A stretch of 64,000 nucleotides of DNA. Origin: Micromonospora sp. HNM0581. GTDB lineage: Bacteria > Actinomycetota > Actinomycetes > Mycobacteriales > Micromonosporaceae. The stretch covers positions 186,001 to 250,000 of the forward strand of contig NZ_JAASAD010000005.1 in the NCBI RefSeq assembly GCF_012726175.1. The letters run 5' to 3'. The number at the start of each line of letters is the position of its first letter. The stretch's first letter is position 1. Shown in pieces: positions 26,347-35,516 of the stretch. Both the position numbers and the translations under genes were made by a program. The notes beneath the pieces were generated by a model. That model made no database searches and was not told the DNA's origin. It saw only the letters and a list, made by a program, of their open reading frames with translations.

Positions 26347-27915
26347 ATGACTGAGAACCCCTCGACGTTGTACCGCGCCGGTGTGCTGCACTGCCCGGCG
26401 GATCCGTCCGCGACGGCGTTGCTGGTCCGTGACGGGCGGATCGTGTGGCTGGGTTCGGATGCTGACGCTCCGCCGGCTGATCGGGTGGTGGAGTTGGACG
26501 GTGCGTTGGTGACGCCGGCTTTCGTGGACGCGCACGTGCATGTCAGTGACACCGGGTTGGTGTTGTCCGGGCTGGATCTGTCCGGGGTGCGTTCGGCCGG
26601 TGAGCTGTTGGACGGGGTGTCGGCGTACGCGGCGCAGCTGCCTGCGGACGCGGTGGTGCTGGGGCACGGGTGGGACGAGTCGAGGTGGTCGGTGGCGCAG
26701 CCGCCGTCTGCCGGGCAGTTGGGGCGGGCGGCCGGCGGGCGGCGGGTGTACCTGTCGCAGGCGTCGATTCATTCGGCGTTGGTGTCGGAGGCGTTGCTGG
26801 CGGCGTGTCCGGAGGTGGTGGTTGCGTCGGGGTACGACGGTTCGGGTTGGCTGCGGCGGGATGCGCACCATGTGGTGCGGGCGGTGGCGCGGGCGTCGGT
26901 GTCGCGGGCGCAGCGGGTGGCGGCGCAGCGGGTGGCGTTGGGGTATGCGGCGTCGGTGGGGATCGCGGCGGTGCACGAGTGTGGTGGGCCGGAAATTTCC
27001 GACGAGGAGGATTTCGTCGGGCTGTTGGCGCTGTCCGGTGTGGGGGTGCCGGAGGTGTACGGGTACTGGGGTGAGTTGGGTGGTGCGGCGCGGGCGCGGG
27101 AGTTGGGCGCGGTGGGTGCCGGTGGTGATCTGTTCGCTGATGGTGCGTTGGGTTCGCGGACGGCGCATCTGTCGCAGCCGTACGCCGATGGTGACGGGTG
27201 TGGTCACGGGTACCTGAGCGCGGACCAGGTGCGTGACCATCTGTTGGATTGTGCGGTGCACGGGATGCAGGGCGGGTTCCATGCGATCGGTGATGCGGCG
27301 GTGTCGACGGTGCTGGAGGGTTTCGCGGGGGCGGCGCGGCGGTTGGGTACGGAGCGGCTGCGGGCGGCGCGGCATCGGGTGGAGCATGCGGAGATTGTGG
27401 ATCGGCGGTTGATCGCCGGGTTCGTGGAGTTCGGGGTGGTGGCGTCGATGCAGCCGGCGTTCGACCGGTTGTGGGGTGGCGCGGGCCGGATGTACGAGAC
27501 GCGGTTGGGGTTGGCGCGGTCGTTGGCGTCGAATCCGATGGGTGCGATGCATGGGGTCGGGGTGGCGTTGGCGTTCGGGTCGGATTCGCCGGTGACGCCG
27601 TTGGATCCGTGGGGTTCTGTGCGGGCGGCGGTGGCGCATCATTCGCCGGTGCAGCGGATGAGTGTGCGGGCGGCGTTCGCGGCGCATACGCGGGGTGGTT
27701 GGCGGGCGGTGCATCGGGACAGTGAGGGGGTGTTGGCGTTGGGTGCGCCGGCGACGTTCGCGGTGTGGTCGACGCCGGCGGGGGTGGAGCGGGGGCTGCC
27801 GGTGTTGCAGGCCGAGGATTCGGAGGCGCGTGGTGCGGATGATCCGACGCCGTTGCCGGTGTGTCGGCGCACGGTGCTGCGTGGCGAGGTGATCTATGAG
27901 GAAGGGTCCGTGTGA
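26347..27915 (+). CDS. Amidohydrolase (YtcJ-like) inside the lysine cluster
   Basis: 522 residues from ATG 26347, four bases after kdd stops. Metal-dependent amidohydrolase features: TPAFVDAHVHVSDTG (HxH), the DGALGSRTAHLSQPY block, GFHAIGDAAVSTVLE, RVEHAEIVDRRLI, and FGSDSPVTPLDPW near the C-terminus. Members hydrolyse C-N bonds or formamides; the substrate here is unknown. Its tight insertion between kdd and kamD (four-base overlap with the latter) implies a role in the pathway, perhaps replacing or supplementing a cleavage or deacylation step (inference). Confidence 0.8.
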   Translation: MTENPSTLYRAGVLHCPADPSATALLVRDGRIVWLGSDADAPPADRVVELDGALVTPAFVDAHVHVSDTGLVLSGLDLSGVRSAGELLDGVSAYAAQLPADAVVLGHGWDESRWSVAQPPSAGQLGRAAGGRRVYLSQASIHSALVSEALLAACPEVVVASGYDGSGWLRRDAHHVVRAVARASVSRAQRVAAQRVALGYAASVGIAAVHECGGPEISDEEDFVGLLALSGVGVPEVYGYWGELGGAARARELGAVGAGGDLFADGALGSRTAHLSQPYADGDGCGHGYLSADQVRDHLLDCAVHGMQGGFHAIGDAAVSTVLEGFAGAARRLGTERLRAARHRVEHAEIVDRRLIAGFVEFGVVASMQPAFDRLWGGAGRMYETRLGLARSLASNPMGAMHGVGVALAFGSDSPVTPLDPWGSVRAAVAHHSPVQRMSVRAAFAAHTRGGWRAVHRDSEGVLALGAPATFAVWSTPAGVERGLPVLQAEDSEARGADDPTPLPVCRRTVLRGEVIYEEGSV

Positions 27916-29471
27916 CCGGGAAGCTTGATCTGGATCCGGTGTTGGTGGCGCGGGCGCGGGAGTTGGCGCGGCGGGCCGGGCGGCCGGTGGTGGAGTTGGC
28001 GCGTAGCCATACGACGGTGTCGGTGGAGCGGGCGGTGTTGCGGCTGGCTGGGGTGGCCGGTGCGGACCCGGATGGTATTCCGTGGGTGAATCGGCTGGTG
28101 GAGGCGGTGGCGTCGGATGTCGGGTTGGGTCACGGGGTGGCGTTGCCGGTGTTCGATGCTCTGGCGCGGGAGCAGTTGACGGATGTGACGTTGCTGGCGC
28201 AGAAGGCGGCGGCGGGGTCGGTGCGGTTCGAGGTGCCGTCGGGTCGGGCGGCGACGGTGGCGCGGCGGGCGGCGCGTGTCGCGGTGGGTGCCGGGGTTCG
28301 GCGTATCGATCGGCGGCGGGCCGAGCGGGATCGGTTGGTGAAGCGGTACGGGGATCCGGTGCGCCGGCCGTGGATCTATCTGATTGTGGCGACGGGGGAT
28401 ATTTACGAGGACATTCCGCAGGCGCAGGCGGCGGCGCGGGCGGGTGCGGATGTGATCGCGGTGATCCGGTCGACGGGGCAGTCGTTGTTGGATTTTGTGC
28501 CGGAGGGGGCGACGCGGGAGGGTTTTGCTGGTACGTATGCGACGCAGGAGAACTTCCGGTTGATGCGGGCGGCGTTGGATGTGTCGTCGAGGGAGTTGGG
28601 TCGGTATGTGCGGCTGACGAATTATGCGTCGGGGTTGTGTATGCCGGAGATGGCGACGCTGGCGGGCCTGGAGCGGCTGGACATGATGCTCAACGATTCG
28701 ATGTACGGGATTTTGTTTCGGGACATCAATCCGGTTCGGACGTTCGTGGATCAGCGGTTTTCGCGGCAGGTGCATGCGCGGGCGGGGATCATCATCAATA
28801 CTGGTGAGGATAATTATCTGACGACTGCTGATGCGGTTGACGAGGCGCACACGGTGACGGTGTCGCAGTTGCTCAACGAGTATTTCGCGCATGAGGCGGG
28901 GTTGGCGGACTGGCAGTTGGGGCTGGGGCACGCTTTCGAGATCAGTCCGGAGGTGCCGGAGTCGTTGCGGCTGGAGTTGGCGCATGCGCTGTTGGCGCGG
29001 GAGTTGTTTCCGGATGCGCCGTTGAAGTGGATGCCGCCGACGAAGCATATGACCGGTGACGTGTTCCGGGGGAATCTGTTGGATGGGTTCTTCAATCTGG
29101 TTGGTGCGTTGACCGGGCAGGGGATTCTGCTGGTGGGGATGATGACGGAGGCGGTGGTGACGCCGTGGTTGTCGGATCGGGACATTGCTTTGCAGAATGT
29201 GCGGTACGTGTTGGGGGCGGCGGGTGGGTTGCACGAGGATTTCGTGCCGGCGCCGGGTGGGTTCATTCAGCAGCGGGCGAACCGGGTGTTGGGTGAGGCG
29301 GTCGAGTTGTTGGAGCGGATCGGGGATCAGTCGTTGTTGTCGGCGATCGCCGAGGGGACGTTCGGGATCATGAAGCGGCCACCGGATCGGGGTAGGGGGC
29401 TGGACGGGGTGGCTCGGCACGAGGCGGGCTACTACAACCCGGCGGCGGAGATTCTGGAGCGGTCGGCGTGA
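27912..29471 (+). CDS. kamD: Lysine 5,6-aminomutase alpha subunit
   Basis: 519 residues, close to the clostridial KamD length. Overlaps the amidohydrolase stop (GTGA). Recognisable TIM-barrel segments include RRPWIYLIVATGDIYEDIPQAQAAARAGADVIAVIRSTGQSLLDF, TQENFRLMRAALDVSSRELGRYVRLTNYASGLCMPEM, and LKWMPPTKHMTGDVFRGN. With KamE it moves the terminal amino group of beta-lysine from C6 to C5 using adenosylcobalamin and PLP. Overlapping GTGA junctions on both sides show operon translation. Confidence 0.93.
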   Translation: MTGKLDLDPVLVARARELARRAGRPVVELARSHTTVSVERAVLRLAGVAGADPDGIPWVNRLVEAVASDVGLGHGVALPVFDALAREQLTDVTLLAQKAAAGSVRFEVPSGRAATVARRAARVAVGAGVRRIDRRRAERDRLVKRYGDPVRRPWIYLIVATGDIYEDIPQAQAAARAGADVIAVIRSTGQSLLDFVPEGATREGFAGTYATQENFRLMRAALDVSSRELGRYVRLTNYASGLCMPEMATLAGLERLDMMLNDSMYGILFRDINPVRTFVDQRFSRQVHARAGIIINTGEDNYLTTADAVDEAHTVTVSQLLNEYFAHEAGLADWQLGLGHAFEISPEVPESLRLELAHALLARELFPDAPLKWMPPTKHMTGDVFRGNLLDGFFNLVGALTGQGILLVGMMTEAVVTPWLSDRDIALQNVRYVLGAAGGLHEDFVPAPGGFIQQRANRVLGEAVELLERIGDQSLLSAIAEGTFGIMKRPPDRGRGLDGVARHEAGYYNPAAEILERSA

Positions 29472-30220
29472 CCGGCGGTGTCGTGCGGCCGTACGGGGAC
29501 ACCACCGGTGACGGCATGGTGCAGGTGTCGTTCACGTTGCCGGTGCCGCATGACAAGCGGGCCGAGGGTGCGGCGGTGCAGTTGGCGAACCGGATGGGTA
29601 TCGATCCGGCGTTGCTGGTGCACGCGAAGCCGATCGGTGACGGGTTCACGTTCTTCGTGGTGTACGGGCGGGTGAACCATCTGGTGGACCTGGCTGCGGT
29701 GCGGGTGGTGGAGCGTGATTTTCCGCTGTTGAGCGCCAAGGAGGTCAACGCGGTCGTGAAGCGTCGGTTGCGGCGGAAGTTGTCGGTGGTGGGGGCGTGT
29801 ATCGGCACGGATGCGCACACGGTGGGTATCGACGCGATCCTGAATGTGAAGGGCATCGCGGGGGAGAAGGGCCTGGAGTACTACCGGGAGTTGTCGGTGA
29901 CGAATCTGGGTGCGCAGGTCAGTGTGCCGGAGTTGGTGGACGCGGCGCGGGGGGCGCGGGCGGATGCGGTGTTGGTGTCGCAGGTGGTGACGCAGCGGGA
30001 TGCGCATCTGCACAACACGCGGGAGATGTCTGCGGCGTTCCGGGAGGCGATGCCGGTGGGTCGGCGACCGTTGCTGATCGTGGGTGGGCCGCGGTTCGAC
30101 GAGTCGCAGGCGGCCGAGTTGGGGGTGGACCGGATCTTCGGTAGGGGTACGACCCCGGGTGAGGTGGCGTCCTATCTGGTCCACGCGTTGATCACGGGTA
30201 GGAAGGTGCGGGCGGCATGA
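29468..30220 (+). CDS. kamE: Lysine 5,6-aminomutase beta subunit (B12- and PLP-binding)
   Basis: 250 residues. The cobalamin motif is D115-x-H117-x2-G120 in GTDAHTVGID, and Lys128 (ILNVKGIAG) corresponds to the PLP-binding lysine of the beta subunit. An N-terminal domain (VQVSFTLPVPHDKRAEGAAVQLA) and the Rossmann-type B12 domain (ADAVLVSQVVTQRD, PLLIVGGPRFD) follow the known order. It forms the holoenzyme with KamD. It overlaps kamD and the next gene by four bases each. Confidence 0.93.
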   Translation: MTGGVVRPYGDTTGDGMVQVSFTLPVPHDKRAEGAAVQLANRMGIDPALLVHAKPIGDGFTFFVVYGRVNHLVDLAAVRVVERDFPLLSAKEVNAVVKRRLRRKLSVVGACIGTDAHTVGIDAILNVKGIAGEKGLEYYRELSVTNLGAQVSVPELVDAARGARADAVLVSQVVTQRDAHLHNTREMSAAFREAMPVGRRPLLIVGGPRFDESQAAELGVDRIFGRGTTPGEVASYLVHALITGRKVRAA

Positions 30221-30609
30221 CTGATCGGCGGTTGGGGGTGACGGTGACGCATCGGCGGTACGTGTCGTACGCGCACGCGCACTATGCGGGTGATCTCGTC
30301 GACGGGGCGTACGCGTTGGGTCTGTTCGGGGATGTGGCCACCGAGGTGTGTATCCGTACCGATGGTGACGAGGGGTTGTTCGCGTCGTATTCGGATGTGC
30401 AGTTCGTGGCGCCGGTGCGGGCGGGTGACGTGGTGGAGGTGGTGGCGACGGTGACGCGGGTGGGTTCACGCAGCCGCACCATCGATTTCGAGGCCCGGGT
30501 GGTGTGTCGGGGGCGCCCGGATCGGGGTGGGTCGGCGGCGGAGGTGTTGGCGGAGCCGTTGGTGGCAGTGACGGCGACGGGCACGGTGGTCGTGCCTGCT
30601 GCGGGGTGA
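30217..30609 (+). CDS. kal: Hotdog-fold 3-aminobutyryl-CoA ammonia lyase (Kal-like)
   Basis: 130 residues, the size of Kal. Hotdog features: RRYVSYAHAHYAGDLVDGAYALGLFGDVATEVCIRTDGDEGLFASYSDVQFVAPVRAGDVVEV. In lysine fermentation Kal releases ammonia from 3-aminobutyryl-CoA to give crotonyl-CoA. A general thioesterase-like role cannot be excluded from fold alone, but the overlap with kamE and the reactivase gene supports Kal. Confidence 0.82.
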   Translation: MTDRRLGVTVTHRRYVSYAHAHYAGDLVDGAYALGLFGDVATEVCIRTDGDEGLFASYSDVQFVAPVRAGDVVEVVATVTRVGSRSRTIDFEARVVCRGRPDRGGSAAEVLAEPLVAVTATGTVVVPAAG

Positions 30610-31937
30610 ACGTCGCGGTCTGCGCCGACGTGGGGTCGACGTACACGAAGGTGGCGGTGGTCGACCTCGATGGTGGTGGGCTGGTGTCGGCGGCAGCGGC
30701 ACCGACTTCTGTGGGTTCGGATGTGCTGCACGGCCTGGACGCGGCGGTGGCTGTGGCCTGCCGGGGGATCGGCGCGGGTGAGGTGCCGTGGTTCGTGTGT
30801 TCGTCGGCGGGCGGTGGGTTGCGGCTGGCGGTGATCGGTTACGAGCCGTTGGTGACCGCGCAGGCGGGGCGGCGGGTGGGGCTGTCGGCGGGGGCGGACG
30901 TGGTGCATGTGGCGGCGGGGCGGCTGGGCCGGGCGGAGTTGACGGCGTTGCGGGCGGCCCGCCCGGACGTGGTGCTGCTGGTGGGTGGCACCGACGGCGG
31001 GGACGCCGACACTCTCACGCACAACGCGGAGCGGTTGGCGCGGGCCCGGTGGCGGGTGCCGGTGGTGTTGGCGGGCAACGTCGATGTCCGTGCCGACCTG
31101 CACGGGTTGTTGGTCGGGGCGGGGGTGCCGGTGACGGTGGCCGACAATGTGCTGCCCCGCATCGGGGTGTTGGCGCCGGTGTCGGCGCGGTCGGCGATCC
31201 GGCAGGTGTTCCTCCGGCACGTGATCGGCGGTAAGGGGTTGTCGAGGGGGGCCCGGTTCACCCGGTTGGTGCGGGCGGCGACGCCGGATGCGGTGCTGTC
31301 GGGGGTGGAGGTGCTCGCCGACGTGGCCGGTGGTGACTTGGTGGTGGTCGACGTGGGTGGGGCGACCACGGATGTGTATTCGGTGCTCACGCCGGATGAG
31401 CGGGCAACGGGGCCGGGCCGGGAGGTGGCCGGTGAGCTGTGGCGGGCGCGGACGGTCGAGGGGGATCTGGGGGTGCGGTGGAGCGCACCGGGGGTGGTCC
31501 GGGCGGCTGTCGAGGAACGTCTCGTCCCGGCGGGGACGGTTGACGGGTTGGCGGCGGAGGCTGCGGTGCGGGCTGCGGATCCTGGTTTCCTGCCGGTCGA
31601 TGCCGCTGGTCGGGCTGTCGATGCGCGGATCGCGGCGTTGGCGGCGACGGTGGCGTTGCGCCGGCACGCCCGTGGGGTGGGTACGGGTGAGCGGGCTGGT
31701 CGGGATCTGCGGGATGTGCAGCTGCTGGTCGGTTCGGGTGGGGTGCTGCGGCATGCTCCGGGCACGGAGACGGCCGGGGTGTTGGCGGCGGTGTTGACCG
31801 ATCATGCCGGTGGGTGGGCGTTGCCGCGGGCGGCCCGGCCGGTGGTGGATTCCGACTATGTGCTCGCTGCGGCCGGGTTGCTTGCGGAGGAGCACGGGGC
31901 GGCGGCTCGGGGGTTGCTGCGGTCGCTGCTCGGTTGA
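30606..31937 (+). CDS. MutL/GlmL-type aminomutase reactivating protein (KamB-like)
   Basis: 443 residues from GTG 30606 (four-base overlap with kal). An actin-like ATPase fold is evident: ADVGSTYTKVAVVDL (phosphate 1), VVLLVGGTDGGD, and DLVVVDVGGATTDVYSVL (phosphate 2). This is the GlmL/MutL family found with B12-dependent glutamate mutase; lysine fermentation loci carry a similar gene (kamB). The likely role is exchange of damaged cobalamin on KamDE. It is the last gene of the operon; no terminator is obvious directly after it. Confidence 0.82.
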   Translation: MNVAVCADVGSTYTKVAVVDLDGGGLVSAAAAPTSVGSDVLHGLDAAVAVACRGIGAGEVPWFVCSSAGGGLRLAVIGYEPLVTAQAGRRVGLSAGADVVHVAAGRLGRAELTALRAARPDVVLLVGGTDGGDADTLTHNAERLARARWRVPVVLAGNVDVRADLHGLLVGAGVPVTVADNVLPRIGVLAPVSARSAIRQVFLRHVIGGKGLSRGARFTRLVRAATPDAVLSGVEVLADVAGGDLVVVDVGGATTDVYSVLTPDERATGPGREVAGELWRARTVEGDLGVRWSAPGVVRAAVEERLVPAGTVDGLAAEAAVRAADPGFLPVDAAGRAVDARIAALAATVALRRHARGVGTGERAGRDLRDVQLLVGSGGVLRHAPGTETAGVLAAVLTDHAGGWALPRAARPVVDSDYVLAAAGLLAEEHGAAARGLLRSLLG

Positions 31938-32014
31938 CCGGGGTGGCGGGGCGTGCCGTCGCGGTGTGCGGCCACGACACGCCGGGGTCGGGGAGACGAC
32001 TCGTCGGGGGCGGG

Positions 32015-32345
32015 TTGACAAGGTCGGGGGTGGGCCACGTACCGTCTTTGAGTCCTACCACGGGAAGCGGCTGTTGTTCGCTTCGTCCCTTCGTCCGCTG
32101 GCCGAGCGACACGGTGCATGTGCAGTCGCGGCGGCCAGGTCCAGCGGGCGGGGGTCGGCGGGGCGGCGCGAACCGGCCGCGGTTACCGGTGTACGGGCAG
32201 GATGGGGTGCACGGCCAGTAGACAACGGTCAGGCGAGGGCAGCCAGTCATCGTCGGGTCGGTCCGAAGGTCGGCGTGTCGCATTCCGCCGCACCGGCCGG
32301 GAGGGGCCTGGGAGCATCGGGGCGCGGCGTACGCCGCGCCCCGAC
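32015..32345 (+). ncRNA. Candidate structured non-coding RNA with its own promoter and terminator
   Basis: A 460-bp space holds no convincing gene. TTGACA (32015-32020) and TACCGT (32040-32045) form a promoter with a 19-base spacer. About 300 bases downstream a perfect palindrome ends the unit. Between them several strong stems can form: GAAGCG/CGCTTC (32064-32084); a nested helix in which GGCCG and GCGAC (32100-32110) pair with GTCGC and CGGCC (32125-32136), closed by CCGCTGG/CCAGCGG (32095-32101 with 32141-32147); and AACCG/CGGTT. The arrangement and length fit a 6S/Ms1-like or other stable RNA, but the family is not identified. Confidence 0.5.
32318..32343 (+). terminator. Perfect palindromic terminator
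   Basis: CGGGGCGCGGCGT is followed by its exact complement. It ends the putative RNA unit and lies 58 bp before lnt. Confidence 0.75.
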
Positions 32346-32400
32346 TTCGTGTGGGTACGCGTGTGTGGTGGCCGTTGGGTGGGCGGGTAGCCTTCGGCGG

Positions 32401-34083
32401 GTGATCGCGTCCGACCCGCCCGTGACGACCGTGGACCGTGCCGCAGGGTCCAGTGCGCCGCCGTCTGCTCTGGTGCCGTCGGGGCCGGTGCGCCTGCCGG
32501 TGGCCGTGGCCATGGCGGTGGCCGCTGGTGTGGCGTTGCTGCTGGCTTTTCCGCCGTACGGGTGGTGGCCGTTGGCGCCGGTCGGGGTGGCGTTGTTGGC
32601 CGCCGCGTCCCACCGGCGGCGGCTGCGGGCTGGTGCCGGTGTGGGTTTCCTGACTGGTCTGACGCTGTTCGCGCCGTTGCTGGCCTGGACGAACCTGCAC
32701 ACCGGTTATCTGCCGTGGGTGTTGCTGTCGTTGTTGCAGGCCGGCTACCTGGCGGTGTTGGGGATGGCCACGGCGTGGGTGTCGCCGCTGGCCGACCGGT
32801 TCCCGGTGGTGTGGCCGGCGCTGACCGGGGTGCTGTGGGTGGGGCAGGAGGCGTTGCGTGACCGGACGCCGTTCGGTGGGTTCCCGTGGGGGCGGTTGGC
32901 GTTCGGGCAGGACGATTCGCCGCTGTTGCGGCTGGCCGCGGTGGGTGGTGCACCGTTGGTGACGTTCGCGGTGGCGGTGGCTGGTGGGCTGCTGGCCGCG
33001 GGGGCCTGGTGGATGGTTGCGTGCCGACGCGGTGGCGGTGGCCGGTGGTGGATGCCCGCGGCGGGGTGTGCGGCGGCGGTGGTGGTGCTGCTCGCCGGTG
33101 GGTTGCTGGTGCCGGTGGCCACGGCCCGTGACACGGCGAGGGTGACGGTGGCGATCGTGCAGGGCAATGTGCCGCGGCTGGGGTTGGATTTCAACGCCCA
33201 GCGGCAGGCTGTGCTCGACAACCACGTCGAGGCCACCGTGGCGTTGGCCGGTGAGGTGGCCGCCGGGGCGCGCCCCCGACCGGATCTGGTGGTGTGGCCG
33301 GAGAATTCCAGCGACATCGACCCGCTGCGTGATGTGTCGGCTGGGGAGCGGATTTCCGCCGCCGCGGATGCGATCGGGGTGCCGATCCTGGTCGGTGCCG
33401 TGTTGTCCGGTCCGGAGCGGGGGCAGGTACGCAACGCGGGGCTGTTGTGGCGTCCGGGTAGCGGCCCGGACCTGGAGCAGCTGTACGTCAAGCGTCATCC
33501 GGTGCCGTTCGCCGAGTATGTGCCGCTGCGCCGGATCGCCCGGATGGTCAGCGACCAGGTCGACCGGGTGCGGGCCGACTTCGTGGCCGGCACCGAGGCG
33601 GGGGTGGTCGATGGTGGGCCGGCGGTGCTGGGGGATGTGATCTGCTTCGAGGTCGCCTACGACGGGCTGGTCCGTGACACCGTTGTCGGTGGGGCGCAGC
33701 TGCTGGTGGTGCAGACCAACAACGCCACTTTCGACGAGGCCGAGGCGCGTCAGCAGTTGGCCATGGTGCGGTTGCGGGCGGTCGAGCACGGCCGGGCCGC
33801 GTTGATGGCCTCCACGGTCGGGGTGTCCGGGTTCGTTGCCCCGGACGGGCGGGTAAGCGACGCCACCGGGTTCAACACCCGCGCGGTCGTGGTGCGGCAG
33901 CTGCCGCTGACCGAGGGACGCACACTGGCCACCCGGGTCGGGGTGCTGCCGGAGGTGGTGCTGGCCGGGTTGGCGGTCGCCGCGCTGGTCGGGGCGGCGG
34001 TGTTACGTGGCCGGGCTCGTCGGCGTGGTGCTGCGTCGCCGGCCGTCCAGCTGACCGACCGGGTGGCCGCCGACCTGGAGTGA
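32401..34083 (+). CDS. lnt: Apolipoprotein N-acyltransferase
   Basis: 560 residues from GTG 32401. An N-terminal membrane part of about six helices (LPVAVAMAVAAGVALLLAF onward) is followed by a nitrilase-like domain with the catalytic triad Glu301 (VVWPENSSD), Lys364 (LYVKRHPVPFAEYVPLR) and Cys415 (DVICFEVAYD), then a final hydrophobic helix. It N-acylates the lipid-modified cysteine of lipoproteins, such as the siderophore-binding protein at 394. ppm1 follows at 34112, the same pairing known from mycobacteria. Confidence 0.93.
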   Translation: MIASDPPVTTVDRAAGSSAPPSALVPSGPVRLPVAVAMAVAAGVALLLAFPPYGWWPLAPVGVALLAAASHRRRLRAGAGVGFLTGLTLFAPLLAWTNLHTGYLPWVLLSLLQAGYLAVLGMATAWVSPLADRFPVVWPALTGVLWVGQEALRDRTPFGGFPWGRLAFGQDDSPLLRLAAVGGAPLVTFAVAVAGGLLAAGAWWMVACRRGGGGRWWMPAAGCAAAVVVLLAGGLLVPVATARDTARVTVAIVQGNVPRLGLDFNAQRQAVLDNHVEATVALAGEVAAGARPRPDLVVWPENSSDIDPLRDVSAGERISAAADAIGVPILVGAVLSGPERGQVRNAGLLWRPGSGPDLEQLYVKRHPVPFAEYVPLRRIARMVSDQVDRVRADFVAGTEAGVVDGGPAVLGDVICFEVAYDGLVRDTVVGGAQLLVVQTNNATFDEAEARQQLAMVRLRAVEHGRAALMASTVGVSGFVAPDGRVSDATGFNTRAVVVRQLPLTEGRTLATRVGVLPEVVLAGLAVAALVGAAVLRGRARRRGAASPAVQLTDRVAADLE

Positions 34084-34111
34084 GGGGGCGACGGTGGTGG
34101 AGGAGACGGTG

Positions 34112-34891
34112 ATGTCGGGGGTGCCTGGCGTGGGTCGGGTGCTGGTGGTGATTCCCACCTACAACGAGGCTGAGAACGTGGCGGCGATCGTGCGGCGGGT
34201 TCGTCAGGCCGCGCCGCGGGTGGAGATCCTCGTCGCCGACGACAACAGTCCCGATGGCACGGGGATGATCGTTGAGGGTATCGCCGGTGCGGATCGGCGG
34301 GTGCACGTGCTGCACCGGGAGGGTAAGCAGGGGCTCGGCGCGGCGTACCTGGCGGGGTTCGCGTGGGCGCGGCGGCGTGGCTTCGACGCGGTGGTGGAGA
34401 TGGACGCCGACGGCTCCCACGCCCCGGAGGATTTGCCGGCGTTGCTGGTGGCGGCCCGGGACGCCGACGTGGTGATCGGGTCGCGGTGGACCCGGGGTGC
34501 CCGGGTGGTGAACTGGCCGCTGCGGCGGTTGCTGTTGTCGCGGTGCGGCAACCTGTATGCGCGGTTGGCGTTGGGGATGCCGGTCGTCGACGCCACCGGC
34601 GGTTACCGGGTCTACCGGGCCGGGGTGCTCGACGCCGTGGATCTGGATTCGGTGTGTTCGCAGGGGTATTCGTTTCAGGTGGAGTTGTCGCGGCTGGCGC
34701 ATCGCGCGGGTGCGCGGATCGTGGAGGTGCCGATCACGTTCGCCGAACGGGAGCGTGGGGCCAGCAAGATGAGCCCGCTGATCGTCGTCGAGGCGTTGTG
34801 GCGGATCACCGGCTGGGCGGTACGTGATCGGCGTACGGCGGTGCGGCGTGGGTTGCGTGCGGCCACGGCCGGGCAGGCGCGGTGGCCCTGA
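34112..34891 (+). CDS. ppm1: Polyprenol monophosphomannose synthase
   Basis: 259 residues. ATG 34112 is preferred because GGAGGAG lies seven bases before it. GT2 signature: VVIPTYNEAENV, VADDNSPDGTG, VEMDADGSHAPEDLPALL, VIGSRWTRGARVVNWPL, TGGYRVYRAGVL, FAERERGASKMS. It transfers mannose from GDP-mannose to polyprenyl phosphate, the donor for lipomannan-type glycans and protein O-mannosylation. In Mycobacterium tuberculosis Lnt and Ppm1 are fused; here they are separate adjacent genes. Confidence 0.93.
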   Translation: MSGVPGVGRVLVVIPTYNEAENVAAIVRRVRQAAPRVEILVADDNSPDGTGMIVEGIAGADRRVHVLHREGKQGLGAAYLAGFAWARRRGFDAVVEMDADGSHAPEDLPALLVAARDADVVIGSRWTRGARVVNWPLRRLLLSRCGNLYARLALGMPVVDATGGYRVYRAGVLDAVDLDSVCSQGYSFQVELSRLAHRAGARIVEVPITFAERERGASKMSPLIVVEALWRITGWAVRDRRTAVRRGLRAATAGQARWP

Positions 34892-34993
34892 GCGGCACGG
34901 ACCCCTCTTGAGCGGCGGCGTGTCATGCTGGACGCACGGCCGCGCTGCGGGGCGGGCCGAGACGATGAGGCGCCGTGAGGCGGTTGGGGTGAG

Positions 34994-35506
34994 ATGCGCC
35001 GGGCATTGAGGTTCGTACCGTTGGCTCTGCTGGTGTCGGTGGCCGCGGAGATCGTCGTGTTCGTGGTGGTGGGTCGGGCGCTCGGGTTCGGTGTGGCGGC
35101 GCTGCTGGTGTTCGCGGCCTCGCTGCTGGGTCTGGTGTTGCTGCGCCGGGAGGGTATGCGGGCGTGGCGGGGTTTCCGGGAGGCCGCGCAGTCGGGTCGG
35201 CCGCCGGGCCGGCAGGTGACCGACGGGTTGGTGGGGTTGTTCGGTGCGTTGCTGCTGGCGACGCCGGGGCTGGTCAGCGGCCTGGTCGGGGTGTTGCTGT
35301 TGGTGCCGCCGGTGCGGCGGGTGACCCGGGGTGGGGTGCAGCGGGCCGCGGAGCGGCGGGTGTCGTCCATGGCCGCCGGTGACCTTTTCGGTCCCCGTCG
35401 GGTGCGGGTGTACCGGGGCGGGCCGCCGCCGGCCCCGCAGCAGCCGGTGTCCCGTGCGACGGCCGACGGTGAGGCCATCGAGGGTGAGATCGTGGAGCCG
35501 CGCTGA
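34994..35506 (+). CDS. fxsA: FxsA-family membrane protein
   Basis: 170 residues. Two or three hydrophobic segments in the first 120 residues with the family blocks VPLALLVSVAAEIVVFVVVG, LLRREGMRAWRGFREA, and DGLVGLFGALLLATPGLVSGLVGVLLLVPPVRR. A polar tail of about 50 residues follows. FxsA modulates phage exclusion in E. coli when overproduced; its normal role is not known. A strong terminator lies just after the gene, shared with rbpA. Confidence 0.9.
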   Translation: MRRALRFVPLALLVSVAAEIVVFVVVGRALGFGVAALLVFAASLLGLVLLRREGMRAWRGFREAAQSGRPPGRQVTDGLVGLFGALLLATPGLVSGLVGVLLLVPPVRRVTRGGVQRAAERRVSSMAAGDLFGPRRVRVYRGGPPPAPQQPVSRATADGEAIEGEIVEPR

Positions 35507-35516
35507 CGCACGCGAA

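Noticed and set aside
25645..33789. Minus-strand frames of up to 800 codons over the kam and lnt genes
   Set aside because: They are Arg/Pro/His-rich shadows created by GC-biased third positions; the plus-strand frames have clear families.
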